IMG/VR virus record: IMGVR_UViG_3300021473_000005
Span: 1 to 51,805 of that record
DNA from: a virus
Direction: 5' to 3' (one strand)
DNA length: 51,805 nucleotides
Under the pieces are notes generated by a model. That model was not told where the DNA came from and ran no database searches. It saw only the letters and a program-made list of their open reading frames with translations. A program made the translations under genes and the position numbers. Positions 25,100 through 32,904 of this stretch are shown here, piece by piece; position 1 is the stretch's first letter; each line of letters starts with the position of its first letter.

Positions 25100-25691
25100 C
25101 CAGGACGACATCGATCAACGGGTTGCAGAATCCGCGGCCAGGGAGCGACGCATCCTTGCCCACAAACTGATGGAGAAGTCCAACATCCCCCATCGCCACC
25201 GGCAACCGGTCGAGCCTCGAGGGGAAGGATGGCTTTCGCTCCTGGCTCGAGTTGAGGCCAAGGTCCACTCCGGATTCATCATCGCTCTGTGCGGCTCTAG
25301 GGGCACCGGAAAGACCCAATTGGCGGCAACCATCGCCAAAACCTACGCGGGGGCCGGCAAGGCGCCATTGTACGCAACGGCGATGGGGTTCTTTCTCGAC
25401 ATCAAAGAGTCGTTTGAGGGCAAACGCTCGGAGAAAGCAGTCATTGATGCGTATTGCGGTCCAAGTCTGCTGATCTTGGATGAGCTCCAGGAGCGTGGAG
25501 AAACCCCCTGGGAAAACCGGCTTCTCACGCATTTGATTGACCGACGCTACGGCGCCATGCGTGACACACTGCTGATCACTAACCAAAACCAAACAAAATT
25601 CCTGGACACTATCGGAAACAGTGTCGCTTCCAGGATCGTAGAAACCGGCGGCGTCGCGTTCTGCGATTGGCCGTCTTACAGAACAAACTAA
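25038..25691 (+). CDS. DnaC/IstB-like helicase loader ATPase
   Basis: This 217-aa AAA+ protein has Walker A GSRGTGKTQ (from 86, K92), Walker B LLILDELQ (D148, E149), a sensor-1 LLITNQNQ and a C-terminal SRIVETGG arginine-finger-like motif. This is the form of DnaC-type loaders, which place the replicative helicase on DNA. No helicase gene is seen nearby, so it may load the host helicase. Confidence 0.8.
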   Translation: MQNLKNAVESVLSPLMSQSFDQDDIDQRVAESAARERRILAHKLMEKSNIPHRHRQPVEPRGEGWLSLLARVEAKVHSGFIIALCGSRGTGKTQLAATIAKTYAGAGKAPLYATAMGFFLDIKESFEGKRSEKAVIDAYCGPSLLILDELQERGETPWENRLLTHLIDRRYGAMRDTLLITNQNQTKFLDTIGNSVASRIVETGGVAFCDWPSYRTN

Positions 25692-25712
25692 AAACTTAAC
25701 CGCCTCAATCTA

Positions 25713-25997
25713 ATGGACTTCAAACAAGCAATCGCAACAATCGCAGACTTTACTTTGGGTGCCGGAATTTCAAACTTCAAGGCTCAGTTACAATGCTCTG
25801 ACGGCGAGCATGATGGAAAGATCATTCAGATATCAGTCGCGGTGCTGTGTGGCTGCGATGAATGCGTCATGGAGCGCAGTTTCAACGACCAAGAATCATG
25901 CCCAAATTACCATTCTGAAGACAACGAAGCAGAACCAGAAGTGCCTCAAGACGATGATGATAATGACGAAATAGGAGAGCAGTGGAAAAATAATTGA
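25713..25997 (+). CDS. Acidic Cys-containing hypothetical protein
   Basis: This 94-aa protein has VLCGCDECVME, a possible small metal site, and a very acidic tail (PQDDDDNDEIGEQW). It is the last gene before the second early promoter, whose -35 box overlaps its stop codon. No family is recognised. Confidence 0.55.
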   Translation: MDFKQAIATIADFTLGAGISNFKAQLQCSDGEHDGKIIQISVAVLCGCDECVMERSFNDQESCPNYHSEDNEAEPEVPQDDDDNDEIGEQWKNN

Positions 25998-26022
25998 AAA
26001 TAAATTTGACCTGGGTTCTAAC
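25994..26022 (+). promoter_or_regulatory. Second early sigma70-like promoter
   Basis: TTGAAA (25994-25999), a 17-bp spacer and TCTAAC (26017-26022). The TGGGTTCTAA context is shared with the promoter at 18339-18367. Transcription from it would begin near 26029 and read a structured leader before the gene at 26110. Confidence 0.55.
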
Positions 26023-26062
26023 TCCCAATAGCTTGGCGTCTCAGTTAAAAACAACCACAACA

Positions 26063-26100
26063 GTCCAAGGTTACGGTTTGTAACCGCGGACAAAAACCGT
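26063..26100 (+). promoter_or_regulatory. Leader hairpin with a possible H-type pseudoknot
   Basis: GTCC (26063-26066) pairs with GGAC (26088-26091), and GGTTAC (26069-26074) with GTAACC (26080-26085), leaving a five-base loop GGTTT. AAACC (26094-26098) just downstream is complementary to that loop, so an H-type pseudoknot can form nine bases before the leader AATAAATAAATG. This could control translation of the small-gene train. Confidence 0.5.
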
Positions 26101-26109
26101 AATAAATAA

Positions 26110-26421
26110 ATGACTGCAACACTACCTACAACTACGCGGAATCAAACCCTTTGGAACGCGGTGCTCCGCGCAAAGGCCGGCAAGAATTGCTCTTGGGCCG
26201 GAGAGCGCGCCTATTATCGGGCGGTGAACGCCTACGAATGCAGCATGGGGCATGAAGTCCCAGTGATCTTTTACGAAGACGGAACAGACACGGCGCCGGC
26301 GCCCCTTAAATGGGAGCAAGCGGTCGGCTGGTCGTTTGAGCTTCCCAACGGAGTGTGGGAATGCGAGGAGCTGGACTCCAGGCCGGTCGGCACATTCACC
26401 TTTGTTCGGAGGTCCGCATGA
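26110..26421 (+). CDS. 103-aa early hypothetical protein
   Basis: The protein has a helical N-terminal half (TLWNAVLRAKAGKNCSWAGE) and a mixed, Trp-rich C-terminal half. It is the first gene after the structured leader and overlaps the next gene by ATGA. Its role is unknown. Confidence 0.6.
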   Translation: MTATLPTTTRNQTLWNAVLRAKAGKNCSWAGERAYYRAVNAYECSMGHEVPVIFYEDGTDTAPAPLKWEQAVGWSFELPNGVWECEELDSRPVGTFTFVRRSA

Positions 26422-26606
26422 GCGGGCGCGTGCGATACATTGAAGGCTCCAGGTTGTGTTCAACCGGGGAGCGTCCAATGGACGAAGACCATGCCCTGGA
26501 GCAGGCCGAGGAGGAGATCCGCCGGCTGAAAATTCGAGTAGCGGAGCTCGAGGCCGATCTCGGCAGGATGATCGAGCGGATGAAAGCCTTAAAAAACGCA
26601 CGATGA
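26418..26606 (+). CDS. 62-aa coiled-coil protein
   Basis: ATG 26418 overlaps the previous stop codon and is preferred to an earlier in-frame start. The last 40 residues form a coiled coil (EEEIRRLKIRVAELEADLGR). Similar short coiled-coil peptides are common in phage early regions; function is unknown. Confidence 0.55.
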   Translation: MSGRVRYIEGSRLCSTGERPMDEDHALEQAEEEIRRLKIRVAELEADLGRMIERMKALKNAR

Positions 26607-26869
26607 CCAGGCAAGAAATTGAAGACTTTTTGGAACAGGAGTTCCCAGAAGAACGTGTAATCCTGGCCGACGGCATGGAGTCCGCGTTCTTGGGTTTTGT
26701 CCAACGCATGAACGAACCCGTTCTGGCTTGCTACGACCAGGACCGTTGCCTCTATGCGCTTGTGGAGGAATCAGGCATGAGCCAGGACGACGCCTGGGAT
26801 TGGTTTAGTTTCAACACTCTTGGGTCGTATGTTGGCCCAGGAACGCCTTTATTCATAAAATTATGCTAA
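26603..26869 (+). CDS. 88-aa acidic hypothetical phage protein
   Basis: The start overlaps the previous stop codon (ATGA). The core CYDQDRCLYALVEESGMSQD followed by DAWDWFSFNTLG resembles a common small phage protein of unknown role, with conserved W..FNT and GPGTP.F motifs. It is acidic and soluble. Confidence 0.6.
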   Translation: MTRQEIEDFLEQEFPEERVILADGMESAFLGFVQRMNEPVLACYDQDRCLYALVEESGMSQDDAWDWFSFNTLGSYVGPGTPLFIKLC

Positions 26870-27042
26870 GCACAGGATCACCAGGGGACGAAGACGACCG
26901 CTACCCCGTGGACAAAGAATGTCCGATTTGCGGGTCACCAACAGCGACTGGCCCAGACTGGGCTAGCTGCATCAATAGCCATTGTGGCTGGTCTTGGGAG
27001 GCTGATGGCGAGCCTGAGCAGCCCTGGGGGGACGAAGTATGA
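26863..27042 (+). CDS. 59-aa zinc-ribbon-like protein
   Basis: The protein contains CPICGSP and then CINSHCGWSW, a possible four-ligand zinc site. It starts seven bases before the previous stop codon and ends in an ATGA overlap with the next gene. Acidic termini surround the ribbon. The function is unknown. Confidence 0.5.
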   Translation: MLSTGSPGDEDDRYPVDKECPICGSPTATGPDWASCINSHCGWSWEADGEPEQPWGDEV

Positions 27043-27284
27043 GACAACAATCAATTGGCCGGTGCGCTATTGCCGACAGAAAAGATCGCGGGGCGTTGAG
27101 AGCAGTCAACAAGGCGTTAAACGCGAGACGGGTTGCCCAGTCTGGAACCACAACTATGAAGGAAATCATGCATCAACACGCCGTTTTAAGCTCTGCAAAA
27201 AAAGCTGCATGGCAACGGTCACGAGAAAAGCTTAACACAACCGCCGGCATGTTCGGCACAACAGTCAAACCAGATGCGCCCTAG
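27039..27284 (+). CDS. 81-aa basic hypothetical protein
   Basis: This is a Lys/Arg/Ala-rich helical protein (MRQQSIGRCAIADRKDRGAL) that could bind nucleic acid by charge. It overlaps the previous gene by ATGA and the next by 11 bp. No family is recognised. Confidence 0.5.
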   Translation: MRQQSIGRCAIADRKDRGALRAVNKALNARRVAQSGTTTMKEIMHQHAVLSSAKKAAWQRSREKLNTTAGMFGTTVKPDAP

Positions 27285-27513
27285 CCAACGTCAAGCCCTG
27301 GCTTATTGGCTGGCGGCCACTGGAGTGTCTGTTTGCGAGATCGGACGAGTGCTTTGCTGCTCCAGCGAGGCAGCCCAAGGCACGCTAGCCGCTGCTAGGC
27401 GTAAGGCTCAGGCGGTCGGCCTAACCTACGCCCACCAATCGCCGGTTGACCCAAAAGCAGAGTCTGGGCTGTCGGCAGCAAAGCGCCTGGCGCAGGAGGC
27501 CGGCTTAGTATGA
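27274..27513 (+). CDS. Small helix-turn-helix-like protein
   Basis: The segment ATGVSVCEIGRVLCCSSEAA has the spacing of a helix-turn-helix: short helix, turn, then a recognition helix. The 79-aa size fits a small DNA-binding regulator of early genes. The C-terminal half is helical and rich in Ala and Lys. The call rests on pattern only. Confidence 0.45.
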   Translation: MRPSQRQALAYWLAATGVSVCEIGRVLCCSSEAAQGTLAAARRKAQAVGLTYAHQSPVDPKAESGLSAAKRLAQEAGLV

Positions 27514-27680
27514 GCACCTGGGAATCAGAGTACGTCGTGACGGTGGACTTTTTGCCATACATAGCCTGGACAATCACCGCGGAGTCAGAATCAGAAGCCA
27601 GGTTGAAGCTCGTTGAGCTCCTGGGGATCCCATACGAAGAAACAATCGCCTCCCTGGGAGGCCAACCCACACAAAAATGA
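27510..27680 (+). CDS. 56-aa hypothetical protein
   Basis: The sequence begins MSTWESEYVVTVDFLPYIAW and looks like a small alpha/beta domain (strand, strand, helix ARLKLVELLG). It overlaps both neighbours by ATGA. No function is recognised. Confidence 0.5.
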   Translation: MSTWESEYVVTVDFLPYIAWTITAESESEARLKLVELLGIPYEETIASLGGQPTQK

Positions 27681-28270
27681 ACACAAAAGAAATAATTACA
27701 GGGCTGCGCTATGTGGCAACCAAGCGCCCGCTTGAATGTATACTTTATGTGTCGGCAGCAGACGCACTGGAAACGTTGCAAAAGGAATTATCCCAGGCCA
27801 TTGCTGAGCGCACCCCGCACGATTACGGGCTCTTAAGAGAGGAGGCTACCTTTTTGCGAAAGGAGCTCGACAAAGCACTTGCAGAAGTGAAGCGGCTTAA
27901 GAGCGATAGAGATGACTATGCGCGAGATGCGGAAAAATTCGCGGAACAACGCAACAAAGCCCGCGTCGAGGTGGAGCTATTGAAGGAAAAACTAGACGCC
28001 GAGTTAAACAGTTCGGTAACGCTTCAGTCACAACGTGACGAAGCCCGCGCCGAGGTGGCACAACTCAAAGACACTGTTGCAGCTTACGAGGCCACAACCG
28101 TCAACCAACAGTTGACAGTTCGCCCCGAGCCCTCGCGGCTGGAGATTGCGGCGATGTTGCTGGCTGCGCTGGCCGGCAGAGAAAGCGAATCGTGGGAAGC
28201 AAAATTGGAAGTAATCTGGGCTGTTGAACAGGCAGACGCACTCATCGCAGCAGCAAAGGAGGCCAAATGA
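27677..28270 (+). CDS. 197-aa coiled-coil protein
   Basis: Residues 50-140 form a long charged coiled coil (for example LREEATFLRKELDKALAEVK) with a repeated [RK]DEARAEV motif. The C-terminal 60 residues make a separate helical domain. It is probably a structural or scaffolding helper for early functions; there is no catalytic motif. Confidence 0.6.
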   Translation: MNTKEIITGLRYVATKRPLECILYVSAADALETLQKELSQAIAERTPHDYGLLREEATFLRKELDKALAEVKRLKSDRDDYARDAEKFAEQRNKARVEVELLKEKLDAELNSSVTLQSQRDEARAEVAQLKDTVAAYEATTVNQQLTVRPEPSRLEIAAMLLAALAGRESESWEAKLEVIWAVEQADALIAAAKEAK

Positions 28271-28578
28271 CCGACGACCAAATTAACGCGGCGATTGCTA
28301 AAGCGTGCGGATGGACTGGCATTTTTGAGCATCCAGAGTTTGGATTGATGGGAGTCGCCCCGGAGACGCATGGCTGCCGGACTGCGGTTGAGGAGTACGC
28401 CCACTGCCTCAACGCGATGCATGAGGCGGAAAAGGTGATAAGAGACAAAGAGCTACTTTTTGAATATGGAATGCACATATCAAACTCTCACCATTACGAG
28501 TACCTGCTCAGGGCAACAGCCCGCCAACGCGCAGAAGCGTTTTTACGGACGCTGGGAAAATGGGAGGAAAAGGAATGA
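28267..28578 (+). CDS. Phage ABA-sandwich-like protein, 103 aa
   Basis: The start DDQINAAIAKACGWTGI and the end ATARQRAEAFLRTLG match the pattern of the phage ABA sandwich family (I..A.a..GW ... R..AfL+). The family's job is unknown. It is joined to both neighbours by ATGA overlaps. Confidence 0.55.
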   Translation: MTDDQINAAIAKACGWTGIFEHPEFGLMGVAPETHGCRTAVEEYAHCLNAMHEAEKVIRDKELLFEYGMHISNSHHYEYLLRATARQRAEAFLRTLGKWEEKE

Positions 28579-28856
28579 AAATTCACCCTAACGCGGTTGA
28601 GTTAACAACCCGAGAAGCCAACGGATGCAATGCATATGTGGACGCGTATAACTGCGCCTATGACGTTTTTGAGATCGTTCAAGCTGCAATGCATTTGCCA
28701 ATACCAGCAGGCGTTGGTAAAGGCACGCGGCATGGAATCATTTCCAAATTTGCTGATCTGCTCATAGCTAAGCAAAAAGAACAAATTGAGAAACTTGAGG
28801 AAACGCTCGAGCGCATCCGCGATTGCGAAATTGGCTGGAACGGGGTGTTGAAATGA
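28575..28856 (+). CDS. 93-aa hypothetical protein with C-terminal coiled coil
   Basis: ATG 28575 overlaps the previous stop codon and is preferred to the in-frame start at 28560. The last 35 residues (KQKEQIEKLEETLERIRD) are a coiled coil; the first part is mixed. Function is unknown. Confidence 0.5.
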   Translation: MKIHPNAVELTTREANGCNAYVDAYNCAYDVFEIVQAAMHLPIPAGVGKGTRHGIISKFADLLIAKQKEQIEKLEETLERIRDCEIGWNGVLK

Positions 28857-29509
28857 TCCGGTTCATTTCATATTTGACCGAGGTGCTGAACCCCTGGATT
28901 CATCGGAACAGCCTGGACCCAACGACGACGTTCCTCACAGACGCCATCCTAGCCCGCCAGAGCGCTCAGGATCTCCTGGCAGCCCTGCCTATCATCTTGG
29001 ACGAGACAGCCCGCGCCAGGCACAAAGCCAGCCCAATACAAGGCGATCTGTTCTTTGACTCAAGGGTCACTAACGACGGCCTGTGGAAGAAGTACTACCT
29101 CAAATGGTACGCCAAGCCCAGCAAACGAGCCCTAACCGATTTCCCAGCGACGTTAGCCGTCATCAGCCGGCACCCAGACATTCACCTGGCGATGCTCAGC
29201 ATCCTAGAGCCCAGGGCAACGATCCATCCTCACGCTGGTCCCTGGGCCGGCTGCATCCGCGTGCATATCGGCCTGACAACGCCCAACAGCCCAAACTGCT
29301 TCATCTCACTCAACGGCCAGCGTTACTCCTGGAAAGACAGAGAACTGGTCGCTTTTGACGATACAACCCAACATTGGGTCGTAAACGATACCGAAACACC
29401 CAGGACAGTCTTATTCCTGGACTTTGAGCGCAAAATGAAGAGCAAACGCACCCAAATCATCCTGAACCTGCTCAACAGAACCGTGGGCAAACTCACAACC
29501 AGAGAATGA
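28853..29509 (+). CDS. Aspartyl/asparaginyl beta-hydroxylase-family dioxygenase
   Basis: This 218-aa protein carries the full signature of the Fe(II)/2-oxoglutarate AspH family: WKKYYLKW, then FPATLAVISRHP, IHPHAGP (H125, H127) followed by R136 and H138, then W160...FDDTTQHWVVND (D169, D170, H174, N178) and R184 before the last core strand. H127 and H174 are the likely iron ligands. Known relatives hydroxylate Asp/Asn side chains or lipid A. The substrate here is unknown; a phage or host protein is possible. ATG 28853 overlaps the previous stop codon. It is by far the largest enzyme in the early small-gene train. Confidence 0.85.
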   Translation: MIRFISYLTEVLNPWIHRNSLDPTTTFLTDAILARQSAQDLLAALPIILDETARARHKASPIQGDLFFDSRVTNDGLWKKYYLKWYAKPSKRALTDFPATLAVISRHPDIHLAMLSILEPRATIHPHAGPWAGCIRVHIGLTTPNSPNCFISLNGQRYSWKDRELVAFDDTTQHWVVNDTETPRTVLFLDFERKMKSKRTQIILNLLNRTVGKLTTRE

Positions 29510-29802
29510 CTCAAGAAACACTCAACTTTGATCAGCCTGCGCCCTGGCACTTTGATGGCAAGACCTACAGCCCAAAACAGGATCAAACCAGGCTATCAGC
29601 GCAACTCACCGCGGTATTCAGCGTCATGCGAGACGCTAAGTGGCGCACGCTAACAGAGCTCTCAAGCATCACCGGCGCCTCAGAAGCCTCAGTTTCAGCC
29701 AGGCTGCGCGACCTCAGGAAAGCCAGATTTGGCAGCCATACCGTGAATCGTCGCCGTCTCATTGCCGGCCTGTTCACCTATCAACTAATCGTCAACCAAT
29801 AA
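29506..29802 (+). CDS. Winged-helix DNA-binding protein, 98 aa
   Basis: The segment MRDAKWRTLTELSSITGASE and the following ASVSARLRDLRKARFG form a helix-turn-helix with a wing (VNRRRLIAGLFTYQL). This is a common phage winged-helix protein, probably a transcription regulator. It is the last gene of the early block and overlaps the hydroxylase gene by ATGA. Confidence 0.7.
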   Translation: MTQETLNFDQPAPWHFDGKTYSPKQDQTRLSAQLTAVFSVMRDAKWRTLTELSSITGASEASVSARLRDLRKARFGSHTVNRRRLIAGLFTYQLIVNQ

Positions 29803-30036
29803 GCCAGGCTTCTATCATATGAGCATCATATAACAGGGCTATAGATTCAATTTTAAAGCAGTCAAGCGATCAACCGTCAAGAATAAAGTTCAGAATTGAG
29901 GCGTATTGTTTTAATGCACTTGCAATTGTGTGATGAATAAAGCAGTTTCTAGCAATTAATTGAAATCAATTGATTAGATGTCAATCCAGAGAAAGACGAC
30001 CGTCTTTATTTGTATTTCCTTTTTATTCAACCACTT
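29803..30036 (+). other. AT-rich intergenic region between early and packaging genes
   Basis: These 234 bp hold no convincing gene. They contain short inverted repeats, including ATATGA-GCA-TCATAT near 29820 and AATTG-AAAT-CAATT near 29959, before the terminator-like hairpin. A frame at 29978-30184 is out of frame with the terminase gene it overlaps and looks like a shadow. The region probably holds late-gene control sites, but I could not place a clear promoter. Confidence 0.6.
29992..30024 (+). terminator. Terminator-like hairpin before the terminase genes
   Basis: AAAGACG (29992-29998) and CGTCTTT (30001-30007) form a stem with a minimal loop, followed by a T-rich tail (ATTTGTATTTCCTTTTT). 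It could end early transcription or act as an attenuator, as it lies only 13 bp before the terminase start codon. Confidence 0.5.
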
Positions 30037-30621
30037 ATGCCTCGTCTACAAAACCGACTGCACGAACGTTTCGCTCATTTGCTCGCTGAGGGCATTCTCC
30101 AGGGCGACGCTTACCGAAAGCTGGCTCCTCACGTCGTTGATCCCAACGCGCAGGCTTGCCGGCTTGCTCAGCGACCTGACGTAAAGACTCGCATCGCCGA
30201 GATCCAGACTGAAGTTCACAGTCGCGCCGTCATGGGCTTGGACGCAAAGAGAGACCTGCTGCGCCAGATGATTGAGGGCACGGTTCCAACTAAGGTTGTG
30301 CGCAAAGCCGACGGCAAGGTCGAAGCCATCTTTGACCGGCTCCTGGCGCTGCAAACGGACGCCAAGATCTCCGGCGAAGCAGACGGGCGTCAGCAACAAG
30401 ACGGAAGCGCCTTGGCACTAACGTTTAAGATGTACGGACGCGACGACAAGCTCGCGCCCAAGGAATGGCTTGAAGCTGAGCTTGTGCCGGTCACGCGTGA
30501 GATTGACGCAACGCCGGTTGACTTGTCGCAATACGCTGGGCCTGTTGATGAAACAGCTCCAAGCCTAACGGATCTTGAGACGCTTTCGTTCACGCAAATG
30601 GCTGTAACATCCGCTGTTTGA
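30037..30621 (+). CDS. terS: Terminase small subunit
   Basis: This 194-aa protein has an N-terminal helix-turn-helix-like segment (FAHLLAEGILQGDAYRKLAP, then LAQRPDVKTRIAEIQ) typical of small terminase subunits, which recognise the packaging site. It lies upstream of the large subunit with one small gene between. ATG 30037 is chosen over an upstream in-frame start because it gives the usual MPRLQNRL opening. The C-terminus is acidic, as expected for contact with the large subunit. Confidence 0.75.
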   Translation: MPRLQNRLHERFAHLLAEGILQGDAYRKLAPHVVDPNAQACRLAQRPDVKTRIAEIQTEVHSRAVMGLDAKRDLLRQMIEGTVPTKVVRKADGKVEAIFDRLLALQTDAKISGEADGRQQQDGSALALTFKMYGRDDKLAPKEWLEAELVPVTREIDATPVDLSQYAGPVDETAPSLTDLETLSFTQMAVTSAV

Positions 30622-30701
30622 ACGACTTGCTTCATAACTTAATACAACGTGTGTCATGTGGAATTGGAAATGTTGATTTGCAACCACTTAACGTCCCATT
30701 T

Positions 30702-30881
30702 ATGATAATCCGAGACAAACAACCCACTACCGCGGCTGAGCAGGCTATCGGCAAAGCATGGGGCAGCGTCGCGTTCGCCTGCCTCCCTGTTCTCCTAGCC
30801 GCTGCTGCCGGCATCCTCATCGGCCTCATGCTGGGCTGCGCCTACCTGGTCGCTGACTGGATCATTGGCCTGGTACTCTGA
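30702..30881 (+). CDS. Small membrane protein between the terminase genes
   Basis: The 59-aa frame has a polar start (MIIRDKQPTTAAEQAIGKA) and two closely spaced hydrophobic helices (about 19-59). An upstream TTG start is less likely. It ends in the ATG overlap with the large terminase. It might be an accessory holin-like or membrane protein; there is no firm evidence. Confidence 0.5.
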   Translation: MIIRDKQPTTAAEQAIGKAWGSVAFACLPVLLAAAAGILIGLMLGCAYLVADWIIGLVL

Positions 30882-32755
30882 TGCCTGCTGTACGCGCACG
30901 CACGGTGGATCGGACGATGGCCATCGCTCTCGAGGCTCGACGCTTGGCTGACAAGGGCGAGGATGGCCTCCAGGAGGGGGCGGCGTACATAGCCCGCAAC
31001 GCCAGCGACCGCCCGCCGTCCTCGCTCGCTCTCACTCCTGAGATGGCACGCCAGGTCATCTACAAGTACGTCCAGGCAATGCTCGAGTACGACCACTTCG
31101 AGGCGGCTGCTACCCTGCTCTGGGGGCCGGACGTGTACGACTGGCGACCCCTGGCCTCCAGGGATACATGGCGCTGCCTGTTCGCTCAGGACAAGCTGTT
31201 GATCCAGGGCGCCGGCGCGATGGGTAAGAGCTTCTGTGGCGGCGCTTGGTTCTACTTGGACTGGTTCCGCGACCCTGAGTACACGGCCATCAAGGTGGTA
31301 TCGCTGACCAGGGAGCACGCAGAGCGGAACATCTTCGCCAGCATCAAGACCTTTCACCGGCAAGCGCTCGTCAGGCCGCCTACCCAGTTCGAGTCTGACC
31401 TGGTCAACAGCATCCAGGTGACGCCGGACAGCAAGCAGGGCATTCACCTGGTGGCCATCCCCAGGGGGGAGTCGGGGCACGGGACGCTCCGTGGGTTCCA
31501 CCCGTCACCTCGGTTCGGTCCGGCTCATCGGCGGTGGGGCAGGCTGTCTCGGACGATGGTGGTCCTTGACGAGGCGGAGGAGATACCGGCGGGGGTATGG
31601 GAGGGCTGCAACAACATCCTGTCCTCGGTTGATCTGCACGCGCACCCTGGGTCCATCAAGATCTTCGCGGCCAGCAACCCCAAAGACCGGACCTCGGAGT
31701 TCGGGCAGCGGTGCGAGCCGTCGTCGGGCTGGGGCAGTATCGACATTGAGGATGACCATGAGTGGGAGTCCAGGGAGGGGTGGCACGTCCTCCGCCTGGA
31801 CGCGGCGCGTTGTGAGAACGTGAAGGAGCGGAAGCTAGTGTACGCCGGCCTCCAGACCTACGAGGGGTACATGAGCTATGTATCCAGGGGCAAAACGGCG
31901 GAGGCGATGACGATGGCGCGTGGGTGGTTTCCGGACGAGGGGATCAGCATGGGACTCATCTCGCCGGTCTTGGTGGACAACGCGGTGGGCATTGTCCGGT
32001 TCATTGGGGCGGTGACAGCGGTGGCTGGGTTCGACTTGGCACTCGAGGGGAACGATCAGACGGTGTGCAGCTATGGCCGCTGGGGGTTGGCGGATGGGTG
32101 GACGGGACGGGACGACAAGTTCCATCCGTTTCCTGAGGGCGCCAGGACGGTGCTTCAGTTGGACAGCCAGGTGCCCTTTCCTAAGGCGGCGACGATTGAG
32201 CAGGCGCAGGCGATCCAAAAGTTCTGCAAGACAATGAAGGTTGAGCCGCGGTGGGTGTGTGTGGACCGGACGGGGAACGGGTCGGGGGTACACGACGCGC
32301 TCAAGACGCTCTGGTCGGAAGAGGTAATGGGGGTGAACTACTCCTGGGCCGCGACTGACGCGTTCATCCTGGGAGACGACAGCCAGAAAGCCTCAGAGCT
32401 GTACGACGGCGTTGTGACTGAGTTGTTGTTTGGCTTGACGCGGTACATGGAGTTTGGCTGGCTAAAGATCTCGCCTGGGTTTCGGGCCGAGGAGTTGACC
32501 AGGCAGGCTACGGGGCGCCGGTACAGGCAGAAGGGGTTGGGCAAGGTCCGGGTTGAGTCGAAAGGAGACTACCGGAAGCGGACCGGTCAGCCGTCGCCGG
32601 ACGCATTGGATTCCCTGAGTCTGCTGGTGTATTTGCTCCGGCAGCGGGGCGAGAGCGAGGCGCGTATGATGAAGCCAAGGGCGGAGGCAAAGACAGGCAA
32701 AGAGATTTACAGTGTGGTGGATGCAGACATGAACTTTGTTGATTTCAGCTTATGA
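30881..32755 (+). CDS. terL: Terminase large subunit
   Basis: This 624-aa ATPase-nuclease motor protein has Walker A QGAGAMGKS (about 109-117) and Walker B MVVLDEAEEI (226-235). A C-terminal RNase H-like nuclease begins at AGFDLALEGNDQTV (about 382) and CVDRTGNGSG (about 460). It packages DNA into the prohead with the small subunit and portal. Its sequence is unusually G-rich (for example 39 of 60 bases G or C in 32041-32100), unlike most neighbours, which may mean separate ancestry. Confidence 0.88.
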   Translation: MPAVRARTVDRTMAIALEARRLADKGEDGLQEGAAYIARNASDRPPSSLALTPEMARQVIYKYVQAMLEYDHFEAAATLLWGPDVYDWRPLASRDTWRCLFAQDKLLIQGAGAMGKSFCGGAWFYLDWFRDPEYTAIKVVSLTREHAERNIFASIKTFHRQALVRPPTQFESDLVNSIQVTPDSKQGIHLVAIPRGESGHGTLRGFHPSPRFGPAHRRWGRLSRTMVVLDEAEEIPAGVWEGCNNILSSVDLHAHPGSIKIFAASNPKDRTSEFGQRCEPSSGWGSIDIEDDHEWESREGWHVLRLDAARCENVKERKLVYAGLQTYEGYMSYVSRGKTAEAMTMARGWFPDEGISMGLISPVLVDNAVGIVRFIGAVTAVAGFDLALEGNDQTVCSYGRWGLADGWTGRDDKFHPFPEGARTVLQLDSQVPFPKAATIEQAQAIQKFCKTMKVEPRWVCVDRTGNGSGVHDALKTLWSEEVMGVNYSWAATDAFILGDDSQKASELYDGVVTELLFGLTRYMEFGWLKISPGFRAEELTRQATGRRYRQKGLGKVRVESKGDYRKRTGQPSPDALDSLSLLVYLLRQRGESEARMMKPRAEAKTGKEIYSVVDADMNFVDFSL

Positions 32756-32904
32756 ATAACGAGACCCAAGAACGAACGTTTAACCGCCTACTGGTCCTCA
32801 TGGGGGCCATTGCGGTGTTGATCGCGGTATCTTCCTGCGCTAGCGGGTTACTGGACGCCTACGCCCGTATTAGGCTGGCAGAGCTAGGAAAGGGGGCACG
32901 ATGA
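32752..32904 (+). CDS. 50-aa membrane or lipoprotein-like peptide
   Basis: The sequence has one hydrophobic helix (LLVLMGAIAVLIAVSSC) ending in a lipobox-like AVSSC, then a short amphipathic tail. It could be a lipoprotein or a single-pass membrane protein, such as a small spanin-like peptide. It overlaps both neighbours by ATGA. Confidence 0.45.
   Translation: MNNETQERTFNRLLVLMGAIAVLIAVSSCASGLLDAYARIRLAELGKGAR

Noticed and set aside
24864-25592. A 242-aa minus-strand open frame opposite the DUF1376 and DnaC-like genes.
   Set aside because: It lies fully opposite two well-supported genes with recognisable domains and has no family-like motif, so it is a shadow frame.
18357-26027. A family of three small hairpins with TTCTA in the loop (18357, 18636, 26012).
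   Set aside because: The sites at 18357 and 26012 are better explained as promoter -10 boxes with matching -35 boxes at 17 bp; only the 18636 site is a good hairpin.
29978-30184. A 68-aa frame overlapping the small terminase gene.
   Set aside because: It has odd composition and no start signal, and the other frame encodes the clear terminase domain.
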